Numbered from the stretch's first letter, positions 52,781-62,005 are shown. The stretch is DNA of 64,000 bases from Thermoanaerobaculia bacterium (GCA_947259195.1 CAMYLC010000063.1:1-64000), one strand, 5' to 3'. Program-made: numbers and translations. The notes: generated by a model from the letters alone, not told the origin.

Positions 52781-53365
52781 ATGCCAGGTCCTCTGTCGCG
52801 GCTCATAGGAGAGCTCTCTCGCCTGCCCGGGATCGGGCCAAAGACCGCCACTCGTCTGGCGCATCACCTCCTGAAGGTCTCCGGCGCCGACGCCAAGGTC
52901 CTGGCGGAATCGATCCTCGAAGTCAAAGAGAAGCTCTTTCACTGCTCCCAATGCAACGCCATTACCGACATCGACCCCTGCACCATCTGCACGGATGAGA
53001 ATCGGGACGCGAAGCGAATCTGCGTGGTGGAAGAGCCGTTCAACATCCAGCCTATCGAGCGCACTCGTGAGTTCCACGGCCGCTATCACGTCCTCATGGG
53101 TGCCCTCTCGCCGCAGCGTGGGATCGGCCCGGACCAACTTCGCATCTCCGGGCTCCTCGAGCGCCTGGACGGCATCGACGAAGTCATTCTGGCCACCAAC
53201 CCGGATGTCGAGGGAGAAGCCACGGCCCTCTACCTCGCCCGCCTCCTCAAGCCTCGCAACGTCGAGGTGACGCGACTCGCCTTCGGGATGCCGGTAGGTG
53301 GCGACATCGAGTACACCGACGAGGTCACGCTCGCTCGCTCGCTCACTGGCAGGCGAGCGATCTGA
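52781..53365 (+). CDS. recR: Recombination protein RecR
   Basis: RecR helps RecF and RecO load RecA at gaps. The 194-residue protein starts with an HhH-like LSRLPGIGPKTATRLAHHLL, then a zinc finger (Cys55, 58, 67, 70), a Toprim domain with ICVVEEPFN and VILATNPDVEGEATALYLA, and a Walker-B-like C-terminus. The start is 16 nt after ebfC. recF lies at the far right of this window. Confidence 0.96.
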   Translation: MPGPLSRLIGELSRLPGIGPKTATRLAHHLLKVSGADAKVLAESILEVKEKLFHCSQCNAITDIDPCTICTDENRDAKRICVVEEPFNIQPIERTREFHGRYHVLMGALSPQRGIGPDQLRISGLLERLDGIDEVILATNPDVEGEATALYLARLLKPRNVEVTRLAFGMPVGGDIEYTDEVTLARSLTGRRAI

Positions 53366-53382
53366 TCGGCACTACCTCCCCC

Positions 53383-54669
53383 ATGTCCCGCCTGCCCTCC
53401 GGCGACCTGCTTCCCAAGATCGAAACGTCTCCTCCGGGACCCAGGGCGCGGCAACTATGTCGAGACTTGAGCGACTACGAGGCGCCGGGCATCAATACCC
53501 TTGGCCTGGGTGAAAACACCCTGGTCTGGGAGGAGGCTCTGGGCTCCAATGTGCTCGACGTGGATGGCAACCGATACCTCGACCTGACAGCCGGGTTCGG
53601 AGTCGCAGCGGTGGGCCATCGACACCCCCTTGTCGTATCCGCGATTCGCCGGCAGGCCTCGAGGCTCGTTCACGGACTCGGCGACGTACACGCACATCCC
53701 TCTCGCGTGGAGTTGGCGCGCGCGCTCTGCCGGCGAGTTCCGGTAGACGACCCGCGTGTCTATTTCGCGGCCTCCGGGTCCGACGCTGTAGAGATCGCCC
53801 TCAAGACTGCGTACCTCGCGACGGGCAGGCCGGGGATTCTGGCCTTCGATCCGGCATACCACGGACTGACTCTGGGCTCTCTCCAGGTCACGTCGCGCCC
53901 GGAGTTCCGAGAACCTTTCCTGCCTCTGTTCCACTCCTGGGTCAGGCGCCTGCCCTTCGGCTGCTCGAGCGAGAGGATCGCAGAGGTCTTGGCGAGTGAT
54001 CCCGACATCGGTGGCGTGCTAGTCGAGCCCATGGTCGGGCGCGAAGGCCTCATCCCGGCTCCGGTCGGCTGGCTTCGAGAGATCTCCGACCTCTGTCGGC
54101 GCCATGCTGTCGCACTGATCGCCGATGAGATCTTCACCGGCTTCGGGCGCACCGGTACCTGGTTCGCGGTGGAGGCAGATGGGGTGCAGCCCGACCTGCT
54201 CTGTTGCGGCAAGGCTTTAGCCGGCGGGCTTCCCATTGGCGCGGTCCTGGGACGCCGCGGGTTGATGGATGCCTGGAGGGGGAGCCACGAGGCCCTTCAC
54301 ACCGCCACCTTCATCGCCAATCCCCTGTCCTGTGCCGCCGCGTTGGCAGTGCTGGAGACTCTCGAACGACAGAACCTGCCCGAGAGGGCCGCAAACCTGG
54401 GTCGGGTCATCGCCGCGAGAACCGATAGCTGGTCGGAGCGCTTCGGGTCTGTCGTCGAGGTCCGGGGGTTGGGCCTGGCCTGGGGAATCGATTTGGCTTC
54501 TCCCGACGCCGCTAACGCCCTTCTCGACCAGATGCTGCACGATGGAATTGTCGCCCTGGCCGGAGGGCCCGAAGGGCGTGTGGTCCAGATCTGCCCTCCC
54601 CTCGTGATCACGGATCGCCAGATTGCTTTCGCGCTGGATGCCATCGAGGCTCGCTTGCGGCAGAACTAG
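53383..54669 (+). CDS. Class III PLP-dependent aminotransferase
   Basis: The 428-residue protein resembles acetylornithine/4-aminobutyrate-type omega-aminotransferases. It has LDLTAGFGVAAVGHRHPLV, FAASGSDAVEIALKTAYLATG, IADEIFTGFGRTG with the PLP Asp, and LLCCGKALAGGLPIGAVLG with the Schiff-base Lys277. It starts 17 nt after recR, but metabolic context gives no substrate. Sequence cannot separate GABA, beta-alanine or related substrates. Confidence 0.9.
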   Translation: MSRLPSGDLLPKIETSPPGPRARQLCRDLSDYEAPGINTLGLGENTLVWEEALGSNVLDVDGNRYLDLTAGFGVAAVGHRHPLVVSAIRRQASRLVHGLGDVHAHPSRVELARALCRRVPVDDPRVYFAASGSDAVEIALKTAYLATGRPGILAFDPAYHGLTLGSLQVTSRPEFREPFLPLFHSWVRRLPFGCSSERIAEVLASDPDIGGVLVEPMVGREGLIPAPVGWLREISDLCRRHAVALIADEIFTGFGRTGTWFAVEADGVQPDLLCCGKALAGGLPIGAVLGRRGLMDAWRGSHEALHTATFIANPLSCAAALAVLETLERQNLPERAANLGRVIAARTDSWSERFGSVVEVRGLGLAWGIDLASPDAANALLDQMLHDGIVALAGGPEGRVVQICPPLVITDRQIAFALDAIEARLRQN

Positions 54670-54686
54670 GGCCGGTCGTCGCTTTC

Positions 54687-54971
54687 ATGAAGCTGGTCAT
54701 ACAAAGAGTCCTGGGGACGGTCGCGATCGCCGGGGGGCTGTACCTCTTCTACGCGGCTTGCTGGGTTTTCTCGACGGTTGTGTGGTCACGGTCGAAGACC
54801 TGGGATTGGTCGGTTCGTAGCAGCAGCATGATTCTGAATCACCAATGGCGAGGCAACGAGATCTACCTGCTTGTCCTTCTGTATCTCGTAGTGGGCTCGG
54901 CTCTAGTGGGGGCTGGCCTCCTTGGCTGGAGGGGGTCCCGGCGGCATGCTCATAAGAAGACCTCGCCTTGA
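54687..54971 (+). CDS. Small two-helix membrane protein
   Basis: The 94-residue protein has membrane helices at about 7-30 and 58-82, a short Trp/Ser-rich loop between, and a basic His/Arg/Lys end. No family is recognised. It starts 17 nt after the aminotransferase and is followed 18 nt later by another hypothetical gene, so it is likely part of a longer transcript. Confidence 0.6.
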   Translation: MKLVIQRVLGTVAIAGGLYLFYAACWVFSTVVWSRSKTWDWSVRSSSMILNHQWRGNEIYLLVLLYLVVGSALVGAGLLGWRGSRRHAHKKTSP

Positions 54972-54989
54972 TTCTCTCTTGGGGGACCG

Positions 54990-55460
54990 ATGCGCAACGA
55001 TCTCGAATCTCGAATTGAGTCGCTTGAAAAGCGAACCCGTCTTCTTCTCGGTGCACTGCTTGTCACGCTCAGCCTCGCGCTGCTCGGCGCAGCCCCCTCC
55101 GCGGATCCCGAGGACGGGACTGTCCGAGCCGCCCGCTTCGAACTGATGGATGCCGAGGGTCGCGTCCGGGGCGAGCTCTCCTTTCGTGAAGGCGCTCCGG
55201 CCTTCTCCTTGCTGGATGAAGCAGGGCAGGACCGCTTGTCGCTCAATCACGATGCCGGGGGAACCGCCCTCTTCATCCGTGATGAGGCAGGCGTCATTCG
55301 GCTCGGGGCTGCGCACTTCGCGCATGGCGGCGGCGGCTTCGCCCTCCACGGACCGGACTCGAAGGGTGCCGCGGTTCTCTACTACGATGACTCGGGAAGT
55401 CTCAGTTTCTACGACCCCGACGGCAACAGCACCCTCCGCCTTCCAGAGGGGAGCGATTAA
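54990..55460 (+). CDS. Membrane-anchored protein with repeated beta-strand units
   Basis: The 156-residue protein has a coiled-coil-like start (LESRIESLEKRTR), one hydrophobic anchor (about 18-36), and then about four short repeats of the form D-(A/E)-x-G-x-x-R-(x)2-L: FELMDAEGRVRGELS, FSLLDEAGQDRLSL, LFIRDEAGVIRLG, and a C-terminal YYDDSGSLSFYDPDGN. Such units resemble solenoid or beta-helix turns. GGGGGA lies just before the ATG. Function unknown. Confidence 0.7.
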   Translation: MRNDLESRIESLEKRTRLLLGALLVTLSLALLGAAPSADPEDGTVRAARFELMDAEGRVRGELSFREGAPAFSLLDEAGQDRLSLNHDAGGTALFIRDEAGVIRLGAAHFAHGGGGFALHGPDSKGAAVLYYDDSGSLSFYDPDGNSTLRLPEGSD

Positions 55461-55503
55461 TTGATCCCCGATGCGAACCAGGCGAGCTAGAATCGACGAG
55501 TCG

Positions 55504-56073
55504 ATGTCTCAAGAACGAAGTTTCAAACTGGCCTTCATCGGCAGCCACGGAGTCGGCAAGACCACCCTGTGCTACGGCCTCGCCGCCCGCCTGAAGGCGC
55601 GCGACATCCACCTCGAAATGGTCCGGGAGGTGGCGCGTCGATGCCCGCTACCCATCAACCAGGAGACGAACCTGGCTGCTCAATCCTGGATCCTCCATAC
55701 GCAGATCGCGGAAGAGTTGGCTGCTCAGTCCGAGTATGACGCCGTACTCTGCGACCGCAGCGCGCTCGACAACTACGTCTACCTACTCTTGGCGGCCGGG
55801 CCACAGCTTTCCCTCGCAGGATTGGTGGACAGGTGGATGACCTCGTACGACCTGCTTCTCCATGTGCCGATCGTGGAGGCTCCCAGCGCCGACGGTCTGC
55901 GGGCCACCGACCCGACCTTCCAGACCGCCGTGGAAGACCGCCTGAGAGTGGAGATCGAGCGCCGCGGTCTAAGTGTCCACGAACTCTGTTCTACAGAGCG
56001 CGACAGTTGGCTGGACTCGGCAGAGCAACTAGTCAACGACACCCTCCGCCCGCCCCAACTCCAACTGCTCTGA
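55504..56073 (+). CDS. AAA/P-loop ATPase-kinase-like protein
   Basis: A 189-residue P-loop protein with Walker A FIGSHGVGKTTLCYGLA at 12-28, REVARRCPLPINQET, LCDRSALDNYVYLL (Walker-B-like DRS) and a C-terminal NDTLRP. The layout resembles the AAA_28/NadR-like kinase group. It starts at ATG 55504, 44 nt after the previous gene. The substrate is unknown; a nucleotide or nicotinamide-type kinase is one possibility. Confidence 0.75.
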   Translation: MSQERSFKLAFIGSHGVGKTTLCYGLAARLKARDIHLEMVREVARRCPLPINQETNLAAQSWILHTQIAEELAAQSEYDAVLCDRSALDNYVYLLLAAGPQLSLAGLVDRWMTSYDLLLHVPIVEAPSADGLRATDPTFQTAVEDRLRVEIERRGLSVHELCSTERDSWLDSAEQLVNDTLRPPQLQLL

Positions 56074-56163
56074 GCGGAGGGCGGTTCGTGTGGCCTCGTG
56101 GTTGCTACCGGTTGCTGGGTCAAGGGTTGAATACCGGGGGGCACATGGCGCGCGCGGGTTAAG

Positions 56164-57159
56164 ATGGGGGCCGTCTTGAGCCTTGCCAGAAAACTCCGAC
56201 ATTGCGAGATTCTTGCGCCGTTCGACGACGCTCTCCTTGCGCGCTTGGCCTCCTGTGGGATCCTTCAGCGATACCAGGCCAACGACGAGATCTTCAGCCA
56301 GGGCAGCCCGGCCGAGGCTCTCTACGCCATCGTCAAGGGAGCTGTTCGCCTACAGCGCAAAACCCAGCTTGGGCCGTTCATGCTGGCGACGCTAGACCGC
56401 GGCGATCTCTTCGGTGAGCGGTTCCTGCTCGAGCCGGCGGAGCGCAACCTGAGTGCGGTCGCCGAGACGCGCGTCGAATTGGTGGCTCTCGACCTGGCGC
56501 GGCTTCGAGAGGCTGCCGCACTACAACCGTCGTTCGAGATGGCCCTTTCATGGACACTATGGAAGGCGCTCTCCCTGAAGCTACGCGCCTCGAACCAGAA
56601 GCTGACCGAGTTCTTTGCCTCGAACAATGCTCTGGGCGACGAAGACGGCCCCGCCACCGCCAGTGCTCCTCAACAGGGAGGCTTCCGGGTCGACATGGCG
56701 GCCAAGCGCGACCTCTTCGACGAACAGCGGTTGACTCCGATGGAGATCAACTTCCTGGCCTCCCTGTCGCGCGAGGAGAGCTACGGGGCGACCGAAACGA
56801 TCTTTCGTGAAGGTGAGCCCGGTGAGGTCATGTATGTCGTGCTCGACGGCACGGTCCTCATCAGCAAATTCATTCCGGGAGGGGGAGAAGAGGGGTTGGC
56901 GTTCCTGGGGAGAGGTGAGTATTTCGGTGAGATGGCGGTCTTGGATCACCTGCCCCGTTCCGCCACTGCCAGTGCTCACAGTTCCGGCGCCGTGGTCCTC
57001 GCCATCGCTCGCAATGTCGCGGAAGGCCTTCTCGGTATCCAGAAAACCTCCTCCACCCGACTGCTGAGACTGCTCTGCTCCATGGCTTCTCAGCGGCTTC
57101 TGGAGAGCGACGACAAACTGGTTGGGTGGTTTCTATTGTCGGCCGGTCACAACGCCTAG
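56164..57159 (+). CDS. Protein with two cyclic nucleotide-binding domains
   Basis: The 331-residue protein has two CNB domains in tandem: about 17-130 (YQANDEIFSQGSPAEALYAIVKG, then GDLFGERFLLE) and about 197-315 (ETIFREGEPGEVMYVVLDG, then GRGEYFGEMAVLDHLPRSATA). The second keeps the phosphate-binding GEMAVLDxxPRSA motif with Arg, so it can bind a cyclic nucleotide; the first is degenerate. No DNA-binding or enzymatic domain is visible. It converges with mutY, the ends overlapping by 4 nt. A regulator or scaffold role is plausible. Confidence 0.8.
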   Translation: MGAVLSLARKLRHCEILAPFDDALLARLASCGILQRYQANDEIFSQGSPAEALYAIVKGAVRLQRKTQLGPFMLATLDRGDLFGERFLLEPAERNLSAVAETRVELVALDLARLREAAALQPSFEMALSWTLWKALSLKLRASNQKLTEFFASNNALGDEDGPATASAPQQGGFRVDMAAKRDLFDEQRLTPMEINFLASLSREESYGATETIFREGEPGEVMYVVLDGTVLISKFIPGGGEEGLAFLGRGEYFGEMAVLDHLPRSATASAHSSGAVVLAIARNVAEGLLGIQKTSSTRLLRLLCSMASQRLLESDDKLVGWFLLSAGHNA

Positions 57160-58220
57160 CTGTCGAGTAGCTTCACGATCTTGCCAACCAGACCGGTTAC
57201 CGGCACCCCGACCAGTTCCGCGCGGGAGAACCAGCCCGCCTCCGGCCCCTCTGCCACCTCGTTGTCAGAGCTCAACTTCGCTTCGACCACCTCGATCTGA
57301 AACGATCGATTGGTGACGCTGTGGCGGACTCGGCCTCTCGGAGACCCGACTTCCCAGCGCCCTCCGTACCTCCGCCTCAGAGACTCTTCCGGAGCTTCTT
57401 CAGACCCCGCGTCTATCCAGGGAAGCTCCCAGAGGCCTGCCAGGCGTGCGCTGTCCCCGGGGCGCCGGAACAAAAGTAATCGACCCGCGTTCTCGACCAC
57501 CGCTACTTGCCGACGATGAGGTAGCACCGGCGCCCTGCGGCGCGCGACTGGAAATTGATTCGGCTCACCCGAAGCCGCTGCAAGACAGTCGCATTCGAGT
57601 GGACAACTCGAGCATCTTGGCCGGCGAGGACGGCAGATCGTAGCGCCAAGCTCCATCATCGCCTGATTGCTATCACCGGGCCGATCGGGATCCAGGAGCT
57701 GCCGAGCCTTGGCTTCGATCGCTAGCAATCCGACCCTCTTCTTCGGATCCTCCTTCAGGGCGAGGAGCCTGCTCGCGACACGCATCACGTTGCCATCGAT
57801 GGCGGGCTCTCGCACCGCCAGCACAATGCTGGCAATGGCCGCGGCGGTATAGCGCCCAACCCCTGGCAACCGAAGCCAGCCCTCGACCGTGGTCGGAAAC
57901 TCCCCTCCTTCCTCGATGACTTGCCTCGCCGCGGCGTGTAGGCGCCGCGCCCGTTGGTAGTACCCCAACCCGGACCAATTGCTCAGAACAGCTTCTACCT
58001 CGGCCGTGGCAAGGGCCTCTACCGACGGAAATGTCCTGATGAATCTCTCGAAGTAGGGTCGTGCTGTTTCCACCCTGGTCTGTTGCAGCATGATCTCGGA
58101 AACCCAAACTGGATATGGGTCCCGTGACCGACGCCACGGCAGAGCTCTTTGCTGCCCATCGAACCACGCAAGCAGCCTTCGCCGCTGCTCGAGTTGCTCT
58201 CTGCCTTTCCGATCCGCCAT
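57156..58220 (-). CDS. mutY: A/G-specific adenine DNA glycosylase MutY
   Basis: MutY removes adenine opposite 8-oxoguanine. The 354-residue protein has catalytic Glu42 in WVSEIMLQQT, the HhH LPGVGRYTAAAIAS, catalytic Asp142 in IDGNVMR, and the 4Fe-4S cluster Cys196, 203, 206 and 212. A C-terminal NUDIX-like 8-oxoG-recognition domain (about 225-354) includes LWELPWID and the HSVTNRSF end. The ATG at 58220 gives the usual length. Its start is divergent from sppA with about 390 nt between. Confidence 0.95.
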   Translation of the reverse strand: MADRKGREQLEQRRRLLAWFDGQQRALPWRRSRDPYPVWVSEIMLQQTRVETARPYFERFIRTFPSVEALATAEVEAVLSNWSGLGYYQRARRLHAAARQVIEEGGEFPTTVEGWLRLPGVGRYTAAAIASIVLAVREPAIDGNVMRVASRLLALKEDPKKRVGLLAIEAKARQLLDPDRPGDSNQAMMELGATICRPRRPRCSSCPLECDCLAAASGEPNQFPVARRRAPVLPHRRQVAVVENAGRLLLFRRPGDSARLAGLWELPWIDAGSEEAPEESLRRRYGGRWEVGSPRGRVRHSVTNRSFQIEVVEAKLSSDNEVAEGPEAGWFSRAELVGVPVTGLVGKIVKLLDS

Positions 58221-58608
58221 CTTCGACACCAATCTCCAAGGCCCGTCTGCCAAAATTGCCGCACTGCGCCATTCTGGCGGTCGCAAAGCGGCCAGGAGGA
58301 CCGATTCTACTGGTCTGCCCCGAGCGTGCCCTCTGGGAAAAGGGCTTGCGGGGGAGGTCTCGAAGTTGGTGGGTGTTTGTGGTGTTACCCCTGTCAGTTT
58401 AGGGGAATTTGGCAGGCTTGTTTGGTATGTGTCGCACTCTTGCGAATTCGACAATAAGGGGTGGGAATGTTCATGAAGGGAAACCTCCCCGTAAGCCTTG
58501 TGACGATATTCACAAGCAAGTGTCGTGCCCACTTTCCCAAGGCGCGCCACAGAGAAGTGAATCTGGACTTCTTGCACTGTTTCTGGGACAGTTTGGGCCG
58601 CAGGTATC
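58221..58608. other. Intergenic region between mutY and sppA
   Basis: About 390 nt between divergent genes, less GC-rich on the right (58400-58470). It should contain both promoters. Frames in it lack conserved motifs, and no RNA gene is recognised. Confidence 0.5.
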
Positions 58609-60327
58609 ATGAAGAAGCTCCTGATCATCTTTCTTCTGCTGCTCACCTTGGCCATTCTGGTCGCAGTGGTGGGAATTCTCGTGTCGCGGGGCGGCGCCGC
58701 ATTACCCGGGGAGAAGATCCTCACCCTGACGTTGGACCGGCCGGTTCACGACTATCAGGAAACTCCCTCCCTCTTCTGGATTCGTCGTGGCTCACCCCAG
58801 AGCATGGCGGATATCTGGGCCGGACTGGCCCGCGCACGCAACGACCCACAGATAGTGGGCCTCTCTGTCTACCTGAGGAACGCCCGCTTCGGGTTCGGAA
58901 AAGCCCAAGAACTACGTTACTTGCTGGAGAGTTTTCAGGGATCCGAACGGTTCGTGAATTGCTTCTTGGAGACTGCCGGTGAGGGCACGAACGGTACTCT
59001 GGCCTACTTTCTGGTCAGCGCATGCGACCACATCACCCTGGCACCCCTCGGCGAAATAAACCTGGTAGGGCTGTTCTCCGATGCTTACTTTCTCAAGGGT
59101 ACTCTCGACAAGTTGAAGATCGAGACCGACCTCTCCCATGCCGGTCAATACAAGAGCGCTGCCGAGCAATTCACCAACACTGCACACTCACCCGCCGCTG
59201 AGGAAGCTCTTTCAAGTGTGCTGGATGATCTGTTTGATCAGATCGTCACCGCTATCGCCGAAGACCGTGATCTGACGGTGGAGGCCGTTCGCAACCTCAT
59301 CGACAGGGCACCGTTGACTGCGGACGAGGCCCTGCAAGAAGGCCTCGTAGACAGCCTTGGCTACCCAGATGAATACGAGGAGAGCCTCTCGGAGCTTTCC
59401 TCCGAAGAGCCCCGACTGGTAGCGCTCTCCGACTATGCACCGCCAGGCAGAACCCTGGCCGCAAGCAGAGTCGCTGTGGTCTTCACACAGGGCACCATCG
59501 TGCGTGGCTCGAATGGTACTGATCCATGGTCACAGCAGCGCTTTGCTGGGTCCGAAACCCTCGGGGCGATCCTCCGCGAGTTGGCCGACGATCCTGGTGT
59601 ACCCGCCGTGATCCTTCGGGTCGACAGTCCGGGCGGTTCCGCCCTGGCTTCGGACCTGATGCTTCGTGAGGTCATCCGCCTCGCCGAGCGTAAGCCACTC
59701 ATCGTATCCATGTCCGACGTCGCCGCGTCCGGTGGCTACTACATCGCCAGTATGGCAACCGGGATCGTGGCCGAGCCCACGACGATCACCGGCTCGATCG
59801 GGGTCGTCGGTGGAAAGTTCGTCTTGCGGCGCTTTCAGGAGGATCTCCTGGGCATCACCCACGACACGCTCGCACGGGGCACCAACGCCGACTTTTTCTC
59901 CTCCTTGGATCATTTCTCACCCGAGCAGGCGCAACACTACGAGCGGCTCATGGGGCGTATCTACGACGCCTTTGTGGGACATGTAGCCGAGGGTCGAGAA
60001 ATGACTAGCGCAGCCGTAGAGGCCGTGGCGCAAGGTCGGATCTGGACGGGGAGACAGGCTCTCGAAAACGGCCTTGTCGATCAGTTGGGCGGGCTCGAGG
60101 TGGCGCTGGATCTGGCACGCCAGCAAGCCGGTCTCGAAACGGGAGAGTCGATCGCGATCGACTTCTATCCTCGGCCTCCCTCCTTGATGGACTTTCTGAG
60201 CCAGAACCTCGAGCCTTTCCTTGGTCGGCCTACTGCCGAAAGCCTCCTTCTGCAATCCCTGCCCTCGGCTCCGATGCCCCTGGAGCTGCCGCCAGAGCTC
60301 CTGGAATCCCTGGTTGATTTCGACTGA
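58609..60327 (+). CDS. sppA: Signal peptide peptidase SppA, 67K type
   Basis: SppA degrades cleaved signal peptides in the membrane. The 572-residue protein has an N-terminal membrane helix (about 3-24) and two ClpP-like halves as in E. coli SppA. The catalytic dyad is Lys182 (GQYKSAAEQ) and Ser374 in the block VAASGGYYIAS; VDSPGGSALASD lies before it. It is the long form, in contrast to the half-length SppA of Bacillus. It lies just upstream of dnaA; its stop is 153 nt from the dnaA start. Confidence 0.94.
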   Translation: MKKLLIIFLLLLTLAILVAVVGILVSRGGAALPGEKILTLTLDRPVHDYQETPSLFWIRRGSPQSMADIWAGLARARNDPQIVGLSVYLRNARFGFGKAQELRYLLESFQGSERFVNCFLETAGEGTNGTLAYFLVSACDHITLAPLGEINLVGLFSDAYFLKGTLDKLKIETDLSHAGQYKSAAEQFTNTAHSPAAEEALSSVLDDLFDQIVTAIAEDRDLTVEAVRNLIDRAPLTADEALQEGLVDSLGYPDEYEESLSELSSEEPRLVALSDYAPPGRTLAASRVAVVFTQGTIVRGSNGTDPWSQQRFAGSETLGAILRELADDPGVPAVILRVDSPGGSALASDLMLREVIRLAERKPLIVSMSDVAASGGYYIASMATGIVAEPTTITGSIGVVGGKFVLRRFQEDLLGITHDTLARGTNADFFSSLDHFSPEQAQHYERLMGRIYDAFVGHVAEGREMTSAAVEAVAQGRIWTGRQALENGLVDQLGGLEVALDLARQQAGLETGESIAIDFYPRPPSLMDFLSQNLEPFLGRPTAESLLLQSLPSAPMPLELPPELLESLVDFD

Positions 60328-60346
60328 AAAGCCTCGCCCGGCCCAC

Positions 60347-60374
60347 TTGCCCGAGATTCCTGCTGTGCTATCAT
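60347..60374 (+). promoter_or_regulatory. Possible dnaA promoter
   Basis: TTGCCC (60347-60352) and TATCAT (60369-60374) are spaced by 16 nt, resembling a sigma-70-type promoter upstream of the DnaA boxes. This is a pattern match only. Confidence 0.35.
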
Positions 60375-60428
60375 GCGGCGCGCTTCGACAAGTATTCTCG
60401 GGCGTTTCCAGTAAGTGCGATCCGCAGT

Positions 60429-60449
60429 TTTTCCACAGGTTGTGGAAAA
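60429..60449. promoter_or_regulatory. Pair of inverted DnaA boxes upstream of dnaA
   Basis: TTTTCCACA (60429-60437) and its inverse TGTGGAAAA (60441-60449) each differ by one base from TTATCCACA. They lie face to face with 3 nt between, about 32 nt before the dnaA ATG, placing DnaA to autoregulate the gene and perhaps serve the origin. Confidence 0.8.
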
Positions 60450-60480
60450 GTGGATCGTGAGATCTCCGAGGTTTTCAATC

Positions 60481-61764
60481 ATGGCGCCTTCTGTCTGGCA
60501 GCGTCTTCAATCAAAACTACAAGAAGAGCTCGACCCAGAGGAGTTTTCCACTTGGTTTGCGCCCTTGCAGGTGCACTCCGAGAAGGAGAGCTCTCTCGAG
60601 TTGGTCGCGCCGAATAGACGCTTTCTCCTAGCGCTGGAGGAGAGCTACAGAGCGATCATCGAGCAGGCTGTCTCGAGCCTCGAGGGGCCGGCCTATCGGG
60701 TTCTATTCACCGTTCGTGAAGGCGATTCGGCCACGACTGATATCGCGAGCTCGCAGTTCAACCCCAGGTACGAGTTTCAGTCGTTTGTGGTGGGCAACTC
60801 CAATCAATTCGCCCACGCGGCGGCTCGCGCCATTGCCGAGAACCCGGCTCGGAGCTACAACCCCCTGTTCCTCTACGGTGGTGTCGGGCTGGGCAAGACC
60901 CACCTGCTACATGCCATCGGGCACACGATTCAACGAAAGCACCCCAAACTGCAGGTGATGTACCTGCCGGCCGAGCAATTCGTCAACGAGCTCATCAGCT
61001 CCCTGCGTTTCAACCGGATGCCCGATTTCCGGGAGCGCTACCGGAATATCGACGTCTTCATGGTGGACGATATCCAGTTCCTGGCCAATAAAGAGCGTAC
61101 GCAAGAAGAGTTCTTCCACACCTTCAACACCCTCTATTCGAGCCAGAGCCAGATCGTTCTGTCCTCCGATTCTTCACCACGCAATATCCCCGCTTTGGAG
61201 GAGCGCCTCAGGAGTCGGTTCGAATGGGGCCTGATTGCCGATATCCAGCCACCGGATCTGGAGACCAAGGTGGCCATTCTCAGACGCAAGGCCGACCAAG
61301 AGGGGATCGCCCTTTCCGATGACGTCGCACTGTTCATCGCCCGCCAGGTGAAATCCAACATCCGGGAGCTCGAGGGGATGCTCAACAGGGTCGTCGCCTT
61401 CTCCTCGCTGACCGGCAAGCCCCTTTCCCTGGATCTTGTAAAGGAAACCCTCAAAGACATCCTTCCAGCCGACTATCAGCGAGTCCTCGCACCCGAGATC
61501 ATCAAATTCGTAGCCCGTCACTATGGTCTCAAGGTGAGCGAGATCAAGAGTCGCAACAACACCAAGCAGATTGCCTTTCCCAGGCAGGTGGCCATGTACC
61601 TTTGCAAACAGCTCACCGATCTGTCCTTCCCGGATATCGGCAAGCACTTCAACAACAAACACCATTCCACGGTGATGTACTCCGTGGACAAGATCGAGAA
61701 GCTCCGCGCCGAGGACTCGGACCTTGATCGCACGCTGCATAGCATCGCCCAGCACTTCTCCTGA
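60481..61764 (+). CDS. dnaA: Chromosomal replication initiator DnaA
   Basis: The 427-residue protein has domain I (about 1-75), a very short domain II (about 80-93), the AAA+ domain with NPLFLYGGVGLGKTHLL (Lys139) and DVFMVDDIQFLANK, sensor/box VII RLRSRFEWGL, and the C-terminal DNA-binding HTH with the signature HFNNKHHSTVMYSVDKIEKL. The ATG at 60481 gives the conserved N-terminus (VWQRLQSKLQEEL); upstream in-frame sequence covers the DnaA boxes. It is followed by oriC-like sequence and dnaN. Confidence 0.97.
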   Translation: MAPSVWQRLQSKLQEELDPEEFSTWFAPLQVHSEKESSLELVAPNRRFLLALEESYRAIIEQAVSSLEGPAYRVLFTVREGDSATTDIASSQFNPRYEFQSFVVGNSNQFAHAAARAIAENPARSYNPLFLYGGVGLGKTHLLHAIGHTIQRKHPKLQVMYLPAEQFVNELISSLRFNRMPDFRERYRNIDVFMVDDIQFLANKERTQEEFFHTFNTLYSSQSQIVLSSDSSPRNIPALEERLRSRFEWGLIADIQPPDLETKVAILRRKADQEGIALSDDVALFIARQVKSNIRELEGMLNRVVAFSSLTGKPLSLDLVKETLKDILPADYQRVLAPEIIKFVARHYGLKVSEIKSRNNTKQIAFPRQVAMYLCKQLTDLSFPDIGKHFNNKHHSTVMYSVDKIEKLRAEDSDLDRTLHSIAQHFS

Positions 61765-62005
61765 CCCTTTGCTGGTCTGTTGACAAACTGTGGCCTGATC
61801 TGCGGACGCTCTGTGGAAAGCTCTCGGGGCGGGTACCTTTTCCGCATCTTCCACAGTCGGTTCACAGCCATGATCCGCTACCTGATGAGGCTTGTAAAGC
61901 ACTTGAATATGAAGTATTTGCGAGAGTTTTCCTAGCTTTCCACCGCCTCTACTACTACTACCTCTATGATATATTCACCTTCCTTTCTTAATCGGAGAAG
62001 AGCCC
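61765..62005. other. oriC: Putative origin of replication with DnaA boxes and DnaA-trio
   Basis: The 241-nt dnaA-dnaN spacer contains box-like TGTGGAAAG (61812-61820, inverse CTTTCCACA), TCTTCCACA (61847-61855) and CTTTCCACC (61936-61944). After the last box come GCCT and four perfect CTA trios (61949-61960), then AT-rich ATGATATATTC (61967-61977). A box, GC-rich spacer, trio and AT-rich stretch in this order match the basal unwinding system described for Bacillus oriC. It ends 28 nt before the dnaN ATG. Confidence 0.8.

Noticed and set aside
58461..58982. Plus-strand frame of 173 codons overlapping the sppA start
   Set aside because: No domain, and it overlaps the well-supported sppA frame.
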